Below are positions 30,797-39,479 of a stretch of DNA of 64,000 bases, in pieces (position 1 is the first letter of the stretch; every line of letters begins with the position of its first letter). Below the pieces are notes generated by a model. That model was given only the letters and a program-made list of their open reading frames with translations. It made no database searches and was not told where the DNA came from. The position numbers were made by a program, and so were the translations under genes. Origin of the DNA: Brachypterus glaber (taxonomy: Eukaryota > Arthropoda > Insecta > Coleoptera > Kateretidae); the NCBI GenBank assembly GCA_958510825.1, contig OY294045.1, forward strand, positions 95,726,988-95,790,987. Reading direction: 5' to 3'.

Positions 30797-32200
30797 ATTA
30801 TATTATATTTATATATACGGCGCGTTATGAGAGAAAGGTGGCCGCTGTAGCGTTACGTAACGCAATTTCAGTGTAGCAAGATTTTTGTTCAGCATCCCAA
30901 AATACATAAGAATAGGTGGGTCTGAACCCCAGCACAGACATCTTTTTTTTTGCTGGCCTGTGTAATTATTATTCCCTAAACTTAGTTTTCATTAATTAAC
31001 CTTTGCGCACTTTAATAACTCTATTTGAAGCTTATAGTGCAGAGTGGCCCATATGTGGTCTTTTGATATTTGCGTTTTTTTTTATAAATGTAACAAGGAC
31101 ATCTATATCTTTTATTACACACCATCCTCATAACAGAGGGTTTTCTACTTGTCACGATACAAGCATTTAAAGCACTATTGCATTATTAAAATTATCGCTT
31201 TTATTAGTGCAAGAGTGGCCCACAGGTATAGGCTACCAGTCAAAACACATCTTGACACAGTCATAACCTCAAAGTCTAAGAAAACCAGAAGAATTTTAAA
31301 TAAAATAATGCGTCTTAGATCAAACATTAAAAAATCAGAGAAATTTAAATAGCCATAACCTCGATATTTCCATAAAGTGAGATGGGCCACTCTTTCACTA
31401 TACGCCTCATTTCTTCTTCTTCCTTTATTTTGGCCTTTTCTCAGTGAGATAATTAGCCAGATCCCTCTTAGTTACTCAATTCACCAAGAGTGGTTCTTGT
31501 CTGGCTTTTCGCCATGCCCACTCCTGTTTTAAATATATAAAATTTCCAGTCTTCTGTAAGACTTTTTCTTTTCCTTCTTTCCTTTTCGTGTTTACTGTAG
31601 GTTGTGTAGCTGTTGCCAAGACAGTTTTTTCTAATTTGTAATTATATTTGCGCATGCGCTAGAATATAAAAAATTTTCTACGTATAAAAACTTCTTCACG
31701 TGTTAGTTGCTTCCAAATCAAAATTTATCAGCATTATAAATGATTAAAAAACATAAAATTCCCTTCTTACTCCAATATAATCATAAGTTCGTCATTTTAC
31801 TGCACATCTTCCATACAATCACTATAAAATATATAAAATCGATTCTGGGGCATATCTAAGATAGCAAATAAATAAATAAATAACTAATACTAAAAGACTT
31901 GATGCTAGAAAATTAAACGCGTTTAACGTATTACTAATTCCTGCCGAAAGTACATACGCCTCATTTATTAATGGGAGTCTGTAAGGCTCCACCTTAGTTC
32001 TTTTAAGAAAGCACAAAATCGTTACGTAAGTAGTTACAGAGGGCGCTGAAAACGCAAACGTGCATTATCTTTTTCAACTCCATAAAATACGTAAGAAAAA
32101 TGTAGAATAAATCAACTGTGGGTCTGTGTAATTTATTTAATAATAATAATAATAATAATATTTCCTAGAGGATGCTTCTTTAAATTTATTTATTTATTTG
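30797..32200. other. Intron 3-4, no gene; simple repeats
   Basis: Short frames at 31149-31390 and 31822-32016 have no domain. (AAAT)n at 31866-31883 may be an old LINE tail. (AAT)n at 32139-32160. The phrase AGAGTGGCCCA recurs at 31045, 31210 and, inverted, at 31385. Confidence 0.4.
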
Positions 32201-32520
32201 TGATAAACACTTGAAAATGAAGCAAATAAAAACTTTATTGTATTACATAATCATGCCAACGTTTCACCTAATATTTAGGCTTCTTCAGGGCTAAATTATT
32301 AAATATGCATTAAAACAAACAAATTAAACAAAAACATTACATCAACAAACTAAATGTCCAGTATATTTTGTTTGTTGATGTAATGTTTTTGTTTAATTTG
32401 TTTGTTTTAATGCATATTCAATAATTTAGCCCTAAAGAAGCCTAAATATTAGGTGAAACGTTGGCATGATTATGTAATGCAATAAAGTTTTTATTTGCTT
32501 CATTTCCGAGTGCTTATCAC
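32201..32520. mobile_element. Palindrome of 320 bp with two opposed hammerhead-like motifs
   Basis: Arms TGATAAACACTTG...GAAGCAAATAAAAACTTTAT and complement. Each arm contains a hammerhead-like block. The minus-strand one (32253-32295) reads CCCTGAAGAAGCCTAA...TTAGGTGAAACGTTGG. The plus-strand one (32427-32467) has a core change, CTAAAGA for CTGAAGA. Stem II (CCTAA/TTAGG) and stem I (GCC/GGC) pair well. It looks like a solo inverted terminal segment of a Penelope-like element. Confidence 0.65.
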
Positions 32521-32529
32521 AAATAACCC

Positions 32530-32940
32530 TTTAATAATAATTTAATGGAGCTCTCTACAACTAGAATTATGAAACAAAAGACGTCTACCCTATCTCTATC
32601 TCATTTGTGCTACACTTTCCAGCCAACCAAATAAATACTGTATTTGTTTTTCATACAACAAATACAGTATTTATTTGGTTGGCCGGAAAGTGTAGCAGTG
32701 AGCGGCATGTACGAACATAGCTAATGTGAATCTGTAGAATAAGATAATTCTACTAAAATTTAGATGGCGCCAGTAATTTCTTTAATAATGCACTTTTCGC
32801 CCGGCCAAGTAAATATTGTATTTGTTCAACAAAGAACAAATATAGAATTTGTTTGGTTGGGTGGAAGTGGGAGTGTATGTATGTCTTCTATCCTTTTTGG
32901 GTAGAACTTTTGTCCCTGTCTAATCTAATGGGAGAATTCT
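32530..32940. repeat. Interspersed repeat with two palindromes, copy 1
   Basis: Matches 42356-42765 in inverse orientation over about 400 bp. Each copy holds two hairpins: ACTTTCCAGCCAACCAAATA...with TATTTGGTTGGCCGGAAAGT, and CGCCCGGCCAAGTAAAT with TTTGGTTGGGTGG. Contains GATGGCGCCAGTAATTTC. No ORF. Confidence 0.75.
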
Positions 32941-33416
32941 CCATTAATTCAAACTGTAATTTACAATTAAGTTTTAATCTTCGGGTTGCAATACAAGACC
33001 TTGACATCACTTAAGGGTTGGATGTCTAAAATACGTGTTGAGAGAAAACGCCATTAAACATTTTTATTTACAAGCTACATAAAAGCGTCCTTTATGTGCA
33101 TTATAAAAAGTTACAAAATCTATTATTTTTGTTTACTTCTTTTAAAGTTAAAAAAGCTTTTCATTTTTAAATAAGGTTAGAAATGAATAATTCATTTCTG
33201 AATTATTCATATCTATCCTGCTTTTTGGCTTTTGGATATTCCTCATAGATGGAGAAACTATCGCCTTGTCTGTAAACAGCTGCTGTAGCTTGCGAATAAA
33301 ATAACCTAACATTTTTATTTCTACGAAAAACATTAAGAAATAATATTTATTTATATATTATATGGTTCATACCGAGACTGATAATAGGAAATAACAACGA
33401 GCCACTTATTTAAATT
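32941..33416. other. Intron 3-4, no gene seen
   Basis: A/T-rich unique sequence; a 61-codon minus-strand frame has no recognisable feature. Confidence 0.35.
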
Positions 33417-33432
33417 ATTTAGTTGAAATTTA

Positions 33433-35226
33433 ATTTGAAGTTCTTACCCGTATAAATCAATTGTGTGGTGGTTTTTGGGTGTCGGGCTTTTAAACAACCA
33501 TAAAACTTGTTTTTTTAATTTATTATTTGGACGTTTCGATTCTTGTTTGAATCGTTTTCAACAATAAACTACAAAATAATACAAAATAAAATAAATAAAT
33601 AAATGTGTACAATAGACATTAAGTTTGTTTCTTTTTTTTTATATATATATATATGTTTTAGGTTAGTTTTTAATTTACTTACAATAAATTGTTAAGCTTT
33701 GGTTTTAGTCAAATTTTGATTATGCCATAGCATTTTTAGTGCTTTTAGTGGTTTTATACATAAGAATACATCAGTCGAAAAATTGCAAAAATAGAGACGT
33801 CATTTAATTTTAATCTTCTTCTTCTTCTTTCATTTTACTGGGCCGTTCGTAGGGTCAAAGGGCCAGTTTATTGTTATATATTTATGATGTTGTAATATAT
33901 GCCATTCAGGCCTTCTATGTCTATTTTTCTATTAATTGTGTTTGCTTCTTTTTTTATATATATCATCTCTGCCACTTCTCGTTTTTTCTTATGTTTTTCT
34001 TTATGAAGTATTTCTGTATGTTCAAAATCAAAATTGTGTTTGTTTTTTAAGGCATGTTGTGCTAATGCCGTACTATTTATTTTCTTTGTTTTTATGGTGC
34101 TCTTATGTAGTGATAGTCTTGTAGATAGTTTTAAGGAGGTGTGTCCTACATAGGTTCCTGGGCAGTCTAGGCATTTGATTTTATATACCACATTAGAGCA
34201 TTGCTTTTTTGGTGTCGGGTCTTTTAACTTTGTGTATATTGTGCCTAGTAGATTTTCGTTTTTAAATATTGTTTGTATGTTATGTTTTTTTAGGACCTTT
34301 TTTATTCTTTCTCCTATGTTTGTGTAGGGGATTATCACTTTTGTACTTTCATCTTTGTCTTGGTTTTTTTGATTGTTTGTTTCCGTGTTGTATGCCTTGT
34401 TTATTCGTTCTGTTATAGTGTTTTCTACTAGATTATCTGGGTAGTTATTTTTGTGTAGTACATTTTTTACTAGTTTTATGTTGTTTTTCCTGTATTCTGG
34501 GTGGCTAAGTTTTATTGCCCTATCGATAAGTGAAATTATAACCGACTTTTTTTGTTGTTTTACATGATTTGAGTTGAAGTCTAGATATCGTTGTGACCAT
34601 GTGGGTTTTTGGTACCAATTTGATTTTAATGTGTCTCGGTTTCTGATTATGGTGACATCCAGGAAATTTAATTTGTTATTTTGTTCCCGTTCTAAAGTGT
34701 ATTGTATTTGTTGGTGTGTGTTGTTGAAAATTCTTAAAGTTTCTTCCTCTTTTCCTTCCGGTACAGTCATTATAATGTCGTCCATGTATCTTTTGTATAA
34801 TCCTGCTTTAAATGGTAAGTTTTTTATTGACTTTGTTTCAACATACTCCATTACAGCATTTGCAATATCTGGTGCTATAGGACTACCCATGGAGATGCCT
34901 GTTTTTTGTTTATATATTTTGTTGTCATAGGAAAAATATGAGTTATTTAGACATATCGATACAGCTTTTAAAAATTCAGATTTGGGTATTTTTGTGTTTG
35001 AGTCTCGTTCAATTTCTGGCCATCTTTCTTCTAGTACTTGTAAGGCTAATTCTACAGGTATGTTGGTATACATTGAAGTGACATCTAGTGAGATTAGTTT
35101 GTGGTTTTCTGGTATTTTTGTCTTTCTTATGTGTTCTACAAATTGCCATGTATCTTTTATGTATGCCTCTGTTTTTCCTAATACTTGTTTAAGTATATTA
35201 CTAAGGAACTTTGATAAGTTATATAT
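33433..35226 (-). mobile_element. Penelope-like element 2, 5'-truncated
   Basis: ATTTAGTTGAAATTTA is duplicated exactly at 33417-33432 and 35227-35242, defining a 1794-bp insertion. The minus-strand frame is open from the 5' break (35226) to 33874. The 3' region contains a degenerate hammerhead-like stem (GAUUC...GAAUCGAAACGUCC complement at 33527-33565). The 16-bp duplication and 5' truncation are typical of Penelope insertion. Confidence 0.92.
33874..35073 (-). CDS. Penelope RT plus GIY-YIG endonuclease, N-terminally truncated
   Basis: The 399 codons from the first in-frame ATG are intact, and about 50 more open codons precede it up to the truncation point (with FLSNILKQ, EHIRKTKIPEN, LISLDVTS). 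RT motif A is DVTSMYTNIP, motif B GISMGSPIAPDIANAVM (59-75) and motif C YMDD (96-99). LNFLDV and the thumb follow. The linker YTNIGERIKKVLKKHNI leads into the nuclease: VVYKIKC with CLDCPGTYVGHTS (296-313), RLSLHKS and an E in KREVAEMIY. Both domains look catalytically complete apart from the missing RT fingers and N-terminus. It is in intron 3-4 of copy 1, opposite to the gene. Confidence 0.88.
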   Translation of the reverse strand: MYTNIPVELALQVLEERWPEIERDSNTKIPKSEFLKAVSICLNNSYFSYDNKIYKQKTGISMGSPIAPDIANAVMEYVETKSIKNLPFKAGLYKRYMDDIIMTVPEGKEEETLRIFNNTHQQIQYTLEREQNNKLNFLDVTIIRNRDTLKSNWYQKPTWSQRYLDFNSNHVKQQKKSVIISLIDRAIKLSHPEYRKNNIKLVKNVLHKNNYPDNLVENTITERINKAYNTETNNQKNQDKDESTKVIIPYTNIGERIKKVLKKHNIQTIFKNENLLGTIYTKLKDPTPKKQCSNVVYKIKCLDCPGTYVGHTSLKLSTRLSLHKSTIKTKKINSTALAQHALKNKHNFDFEHTEILHKEKHKKKREVAEMIYIKKEANTINRKIDIEGLNGIYYNIINI

Positions 35227-35339
35227 ATTTAGTTGAAATTTATAATGACTTTAAAAATCTGCAAAATTTCTGTAGATCATTTAAAATGGTGAATTTTACG
35301 AAGTAATGTGTTATTTATTTTTGCTTGTGAATAAAATTC

Positions 35340-35450
35340 TGTTCTAACCACATAAGAAAATGACATTTCCAACTCTCGAGATGCTAATTTGGCCTAGGCT
35401 GCATCATCTCGAGTTGAAAATGTTTCATTTTCTTATTAGGTTGGAAATAT
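35340..35450. mobile_element. Hairpin MITE
   Basis: ATAAGAAAATGACATTTCCA and ACTCTCGAGATG pair with CATCTCGAGTTG and the complement ending TTTTCTTAT; loop about 25 bases. Confidence 0.65.
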
Positions 35451-36044
35451 ACTATAATAATACGTTGCGAATATGTCGTTTATTAGGATTAGGATAACAA
35501 AAGCATATATTTATACAAAAAAAAATAATGAAACTAAAAGTTTAGATTTTTAATTTATTTTGACAAAAGGTTATAATTTTTTATGCTTTTGAAAAAATAC
35601 AAAACACATTCGTGTTTAAAGAAAGTCAGATTTTTGTTTACAAATTTTTTTGAAAAACCAGCTGAACAGTTGCAAGCACCTTGTCAAAACATCGGCACTA
35701 GGCACTAATTTAAAACGTTATGAAATAGGAAGTTGTGTGAATAGGCAACCATTAATACACCTGCGTGTTGCATAATTTATTAAAGTTTGAAAGTTCGTAT
35801 CTCCAAAACGTTGTATTCTAGCAAAAACTGTTATGATATTTTTTGTAGGGCTTAAAAAGAGCTTTCATTTGAAATATCATGCCTCTGTGTAACTGCTCTA
35901 AAATAAATAAATAAATAAATTTGAAATATCATTTTTTGAAATCTGTTCATAAATTAGTTATGCCAAAAAAAAAAACATTTTGCTGCTTCAAACGCTAATA
36001 TCTCGAAAACTATGAATTTTAGGAAAAAGAAGGAGCGCCCATGT
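35451..36044. other. Intron 3-4, no gene; (AAAT)n at 35905
   Basis: No coding or structural signal beyond a short AAAT run that may be a LINE tail. Confidence 0.35.
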
Positions 36045-36246
36045 GCAGCTCTTTATGCAACGTTTTGATAAACTGCGCAAGCACTGACCGTTTTTCAATA
36101 TGTTATTTTAAATAAAAAACGTTTTTTTACAAAAAAAAAACACGAAACAGACGCCAAACCAACGTTAACGAAAACCAAGGCCCCCCCATAAAAAAAAGAC
36201 CAAACCAAGAAAAAACCAAAACAAACTTCTGCACAGAGATCTGCAT
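36045..36246. repeat. Interspersed repeat, inverse partner of 27812-27990
   Basis: GTGCAGCTCTTTATGC..., GAAAACCAAGGCCCCCC, AAAACCAAAACAAACTTCTG and the ending GCACAGAGAT match the other copy in reverse. Confidence 0.65.
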
Positions 36247-36750
36247 TTAGGCGCTTGTGGAAAAGATGCTTGTACCATTTTTTAACGATTCACTCACCGC
36301 AGTAATGAGGAGAATCCAGCGCATGCGCACTGATTTTCTTATTTTTGTTTTAACGTATGCCAAAAATTATTTTAAGCTTATGTAACATTCTTTTGCAGAA
36401 TTTTACAAAAATATCTACTTTTTTCTTATGCATATTGTTACACCAGGCGAGCATTTATTTTTTAATTAGCTAAAGCTAAATTATTTAGCCTAAATATCCT
36501 ATTTGATTCCTAAAATATATCTGTATCTAAAAAATGCCTCCAATTAAAAAAAAAACACCAAACCAGCAAACTACCAAACCAGCAAACTACCAAACCAAAC
36601 CATCTTTTTTAGAAATAGAGTTATCGAGTTTACACCCAGACAGACGGACGCAAAATTTTTTTTTACTAATTTCAACTCAGAATGGTCTAAACCGTCGAGA
36701 AATTTGAAAAAAACGTGGTCAAAGATTTTGACTTTTCGGTGAAGATTTCA
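36247..36750. other. Intron 3-4, no gene; short CCAAACCAGCAAACTA tandem
   Basis: Three units of ACCAAACCAGCAAACT near 36557-36600; otherwise unremarkable. Confidence 0.4.
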
Positions 36751-36751
36751 A

Positions 36752-36787
36752 TACATCGGTACTCTTAGTAGTACTAAGTGCCGATGT
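36752..36787. repeat. Short palindrome ACATCGG...CCGATGT
   Basis: ACATCGGTACTCTTAGTAGT followed by ACTAAGTGCCGATGT folds on itself with few mismatches. The same palindrome starts at 63973, about 40 bp after the RRM3 exon of copy 2. Here it lies in the equivalent intron of copy 1. Confidence 0.7.
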
Positions 36788-36794
36788 AATTAAC

Positions 36795-37465
36795 GGAGGG
36801 GCTGACCGCGTCTGAAATTTGTACAAAAGAGTTCCATTTTGCAAAGAGTTCCTCAGAGTTCCTCCAGAGTTTATGGGAGTTCCTCTCTGGAAGGGGTAAT
36901 TTTTGGAAAATAAGCCGTAGAAATTACCGCTATACAAGCACTACTGCCAATAAGGCACCCTCACAAAAAAAGCTCTGTCCCTGACGGTTCACGGTTTCTA
37001 CTACCAAACTTGGCGCCCCTTTAAAACAAAAATTGGAGCCCCAAAATTACCGTCAGGAAAAAAGGCTTTGTCCCTGACGGTTTCTACCACACTTGGCGCC
37101 CCTTCAACACAAAAATAAAATTGGCGCCCCAAAATTACCTTCAGAAAAAAAAGCTTTGTCCCTGACGGTTTCTACCAAACTTGGCGCCCTTTCAAAGAAA
37201 AAAAAATATTGGCATACAAAGATAGATAAGATGTTTGTAACGGCTCATCTAGTTTAAAAATAAAAACGTTAATCCGCATGGGTAATAAATAATAATTGTT
37301 TCTGACCGCGTCTGAAATTTGTAAAAAAGAGTTCCTTTTAGCAAAGAGTTCCTCTGAGTTCCTTTGGAGTTGCTCCAGAAATCTTCGGAGTTCCTCCAGA
37401 GTTCTTAAGAGTTCCTCCTGAGTTCCTTTGGCTTGTACAAAAGATTTCCTCGCGGTCAGCCCCTC
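36795..37465. mobile_element. CGAGGGG-type TIR element with GGAACTC minisatellite, copy B (671 bp)
   Basis: Left end GGAGGGGCTGACCGCG, right end CGCGGTCAGCCCCTC. GTAATTAAC lies on both sides (36786-36794, 37466-37474), an exact 9-bp repeat that can also be read as an 8-bp duplication with a CGAGGGG end. Degenerate GAGTTCCTC units fill both shoulders (36828-36885, 37325-37435). Three core units with CCCTGACGG and TTGGCGCC lie between. It is an inverse copy of 778-2248 without the LINE. It ends about 40 bp before the next exon of copy 1. Confidence 0.9.
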
Positions 37466-37507
37466 GTAATTAACACTCTTTGATTGTCCTAGACCGTGCT
37501 GTTGCAG

Positions 37508-37607
37508 GAATGGTAATTAGCGGACACAGAATAGCCGTTGAATGGGCAAGGCCTAGAAAATTTTCGAAGAAAAATAGAATGTCTTCTGAACCAACTAACT
37601 TTTGCAC
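37508..37607 (+). CDS. RRM gene copy 1, exon after RRM3
   Basis: 100 nt between acceptor GTTGCAG and donor GTAAGT. It enters in phase 1, completing a glycine with the last base of the RRM3 exon. It encodes MVISGHRIAVEWARPRKF, the last two strands of RRM3 (in this family the exit strand typically ends in K/R-P), then a basic Ser-rich linker (SKKNRMSSEPTNFC). The exon leaves in phase 2. Found by joining phases, as it is too short to stand out as an ORF. Confidence 0.8.
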
Positions 37608-37700
37608 GTAAGTTTAATTTTTCTAAATAGCTTTTTTTTTAACTAGCTGAATAGAGGCTCCCGGGAAAAGTTTTTTTTGTTAAAAGCAGTATCTTTATAG

Positions 37701-37857
37701 GTCTGTACCCCCAAATCTCCGCCGCATGGTTCACAAGAAGATAAGCGACTTGCATAGCTCGTCTTCTAGCAGCGGATCATCTGCAAGAAAATCGTCCATC
37801 GTCTCTTTGAGCTCTATCGGTTCTTTCCCACAATCAAGTCGCAGTATTCAATTATAG
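37701..37857 (+). CDS. RRM gene copy 1, probable last coding exon
   Basis: Acceptor ATCTTTATAG, entering in phase 2 (AC+G, threonine). Encodes VPPNLRRMVHKKISDLHSSS and then a Ser-rich tail with SGSSARKSS and FPQSSRSIQL, ending at TAG 37855-37857. The C-terminus is much shorter than in vertebrate A1CF or RBM47. The stop is followed by G/GTAAGT at 37859, a perfect donor, so a spliced 3' UTR or another isoform is possible. No AATAAA follows within 100 bp. Intron before it is only 93 nt. Confidence 0.7.
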
Positions 37858-37904
37858 GGTAAGTGTTTTTTAAAGTACTAGTGCGCTAAAAACGTGTTAT
37901 GAAA

Positions 37905-38275
37905 CGAGTGCTTTGTACAATTTTTTCCATTTTGCTTACCAAACCTTACATTTTAATTGATGACTGATTTAGGGATTTTTGTTTTGGATTGACATTACAG
38001 TTTACACCATGTTTAAAATTCTAAGAACAAATTATATTTTCATATATTTTATAGTCATCTCTTCTCTTTTTTACTGCAATTAACCAAGCCACAATTTTAA
38101 CATGGTAAAAAACCTAAACACAAAATTTTATAGAAAATTCAACTTTAAAGCGACATTGACATTGCCCGGAAAACGTCAAGCGATAAGGCCAGGTCTGTTG
38201 CCAACCCAAAAGCACAAAAAGTACAGACCTCTTATGGGCCTATATGAAACACGCAAAATGCGTGTGATTATCATT
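37905..38275. repeat. Interspersed repeat, inverse partner of 24020-24370
   Basis: AATTGATGACTGATTTAGGG, CAGTTTACACCATGTTTAAA, AGTCATCTCTTCTCTTTTT and ACACGCAAAATGCGTGTGAT correspond to the other copy in reverse. The repeat may resume at about 39225-39310 beyond the next insertion (ATTATGAGCTTATAAGAGT). Confidence 0.7.
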
Positions 38276-38315
38276 AATCGGAATAAATTCAGTTATGACT
38301 CATCAACGTTGAAAA

Positions 38316-39006
38316 CGAGGGGTGTCTCACCTTTGACAATACATGTACGCTTTAGCTGACATTACCTCGACATTACTTGACAGTACGGGACATTACCTGA
38401 CATTACTTGACATTACATGACATTACTTGACATTACTCGACATTACAGACATTATGTCTTAGTGCGCATGTGCGTAGACATTATCTACTATTTACGCCTG
38501 TGCGTAGACATTGCGTGCGTAAAAATTTCTACGCGAAAGGGGGAGGTTAGTTCTGAAACATGACATGGGATGGGTGTTTTTATTTCTATAGTTTTAATAG
38601 GTGGTATTCGTTAAACATAAACTTAAACTTAAAAAACGATTTTTTTAGTTTTCAAAAATCATACAAGCAGTTTTTTCCCAGTGCAAAAAAGTACCACTAG
38701 TGGACCACTAGTAATGGTGTATAAGTAAAAAAATCAACCATTAATTCAAATAAAATACTGCGGCCAACTAAAGAATACTTACCAGGGTCCCGGACCCTGG
38801 GTCCGTAACGAAATACTGAACCCGTATAGGATACTCTTGTTAGGAGCATATTTAATTTTATTATTTATTACTTGACATTACCTTGACATTACCTTGACAT
38901 TACCTTGACATTACGTTGACATTACCATGACATTACTCGACATTACGACATTATTTTGCATTTTTGACAATACATGTACACATTCTGGCCAGTGAGACAC
39001 CCCTCG
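38316..39006. mobile_element. CGAGGGG-type TIR element with GACATTAC minisatellite (691 bp)
   Basis: Ends CGAGGGGTGTCTCACC and the inverse GTGAGACACCCCTCG. GTTGAAAA is duplicated on both sides (38308-38315, 39007-39014), 8 bp. The left shoulder (38355-38455) has about ten GACATTAC(C/T)T units and the right (38870-38955) about nine CTTGACATTAC units. In between is a unique 400-bp core with GGGTCCCGGACCCTGGGTCC. TTGACAATACATGTAC lies beside both TIRs. No ORF of note. Confidence 0.9.
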
Positions 39007-39014
39007 GTTGAAAA

Positions 39015-39479
39015 TAAATACAGAAACATAGGCTTACAGAATAATTTTTCCGAATTATGAGGGAAATTTTTATAAAGGTCACTAAATCGAAACATTTGAC
39101 GACTAATTTGGTACACACAACAATATTGAATATACATATTAACTATAAATATGTAAATGTATCGGTGTTTTTCGAAGAAAATAAAAATGTAAGTATTTAA
39201 AACCTCGCGTCAACGATAGAATCGACGCGGCGCATATGCGAGCACTGGAAATTCGCCAATGACTAGTGATTATGAGCTTATAAGAGTCGCAAAATAGAAA
39301 AAATCCTTTTCGTTTTGTATTTTTTTTTAATCATTGGCTGCGTTCAATGAAAACAGCAAAACTAATCAATAGTCATCAAATGATAAGTTTTGCTAGCAAA
39401 CTGCTGAACGGCCAATATCTGTCACTTGTCACAACCACCATTTAAGGTTAGAAATACCCACAGAATAATATATTCTATA
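39015..39479. other. No gene seen
   Basis: Contains a fragment (39225-39310) of the repeat mentioned above; otherwise unannotated. Confidence 0.35.

Noticed and set aside
33527..33565. Full hammerhead motif in Penelope element 2
   Set aside because: Stem II and GAAACGTCC are present, but the CTGANGA core reads TTGAAAA, so it is at best degenerate.
17260..37857. Role of the RRM gene as an APOBEC1 editing cofactor
   Set aside because: A1CF is a family name from vertebrates. APOBEC1 is not known in arthropods and none is seen here, so only general mRNA binding is inferred.
38355..38455. Regularly spaced GACATTAC repeats resembling a CRISPR array
   Set aside because: Units are only 10-11 bp, degenerate, without spacers, and inside a TIR transposon of a eukaryote.
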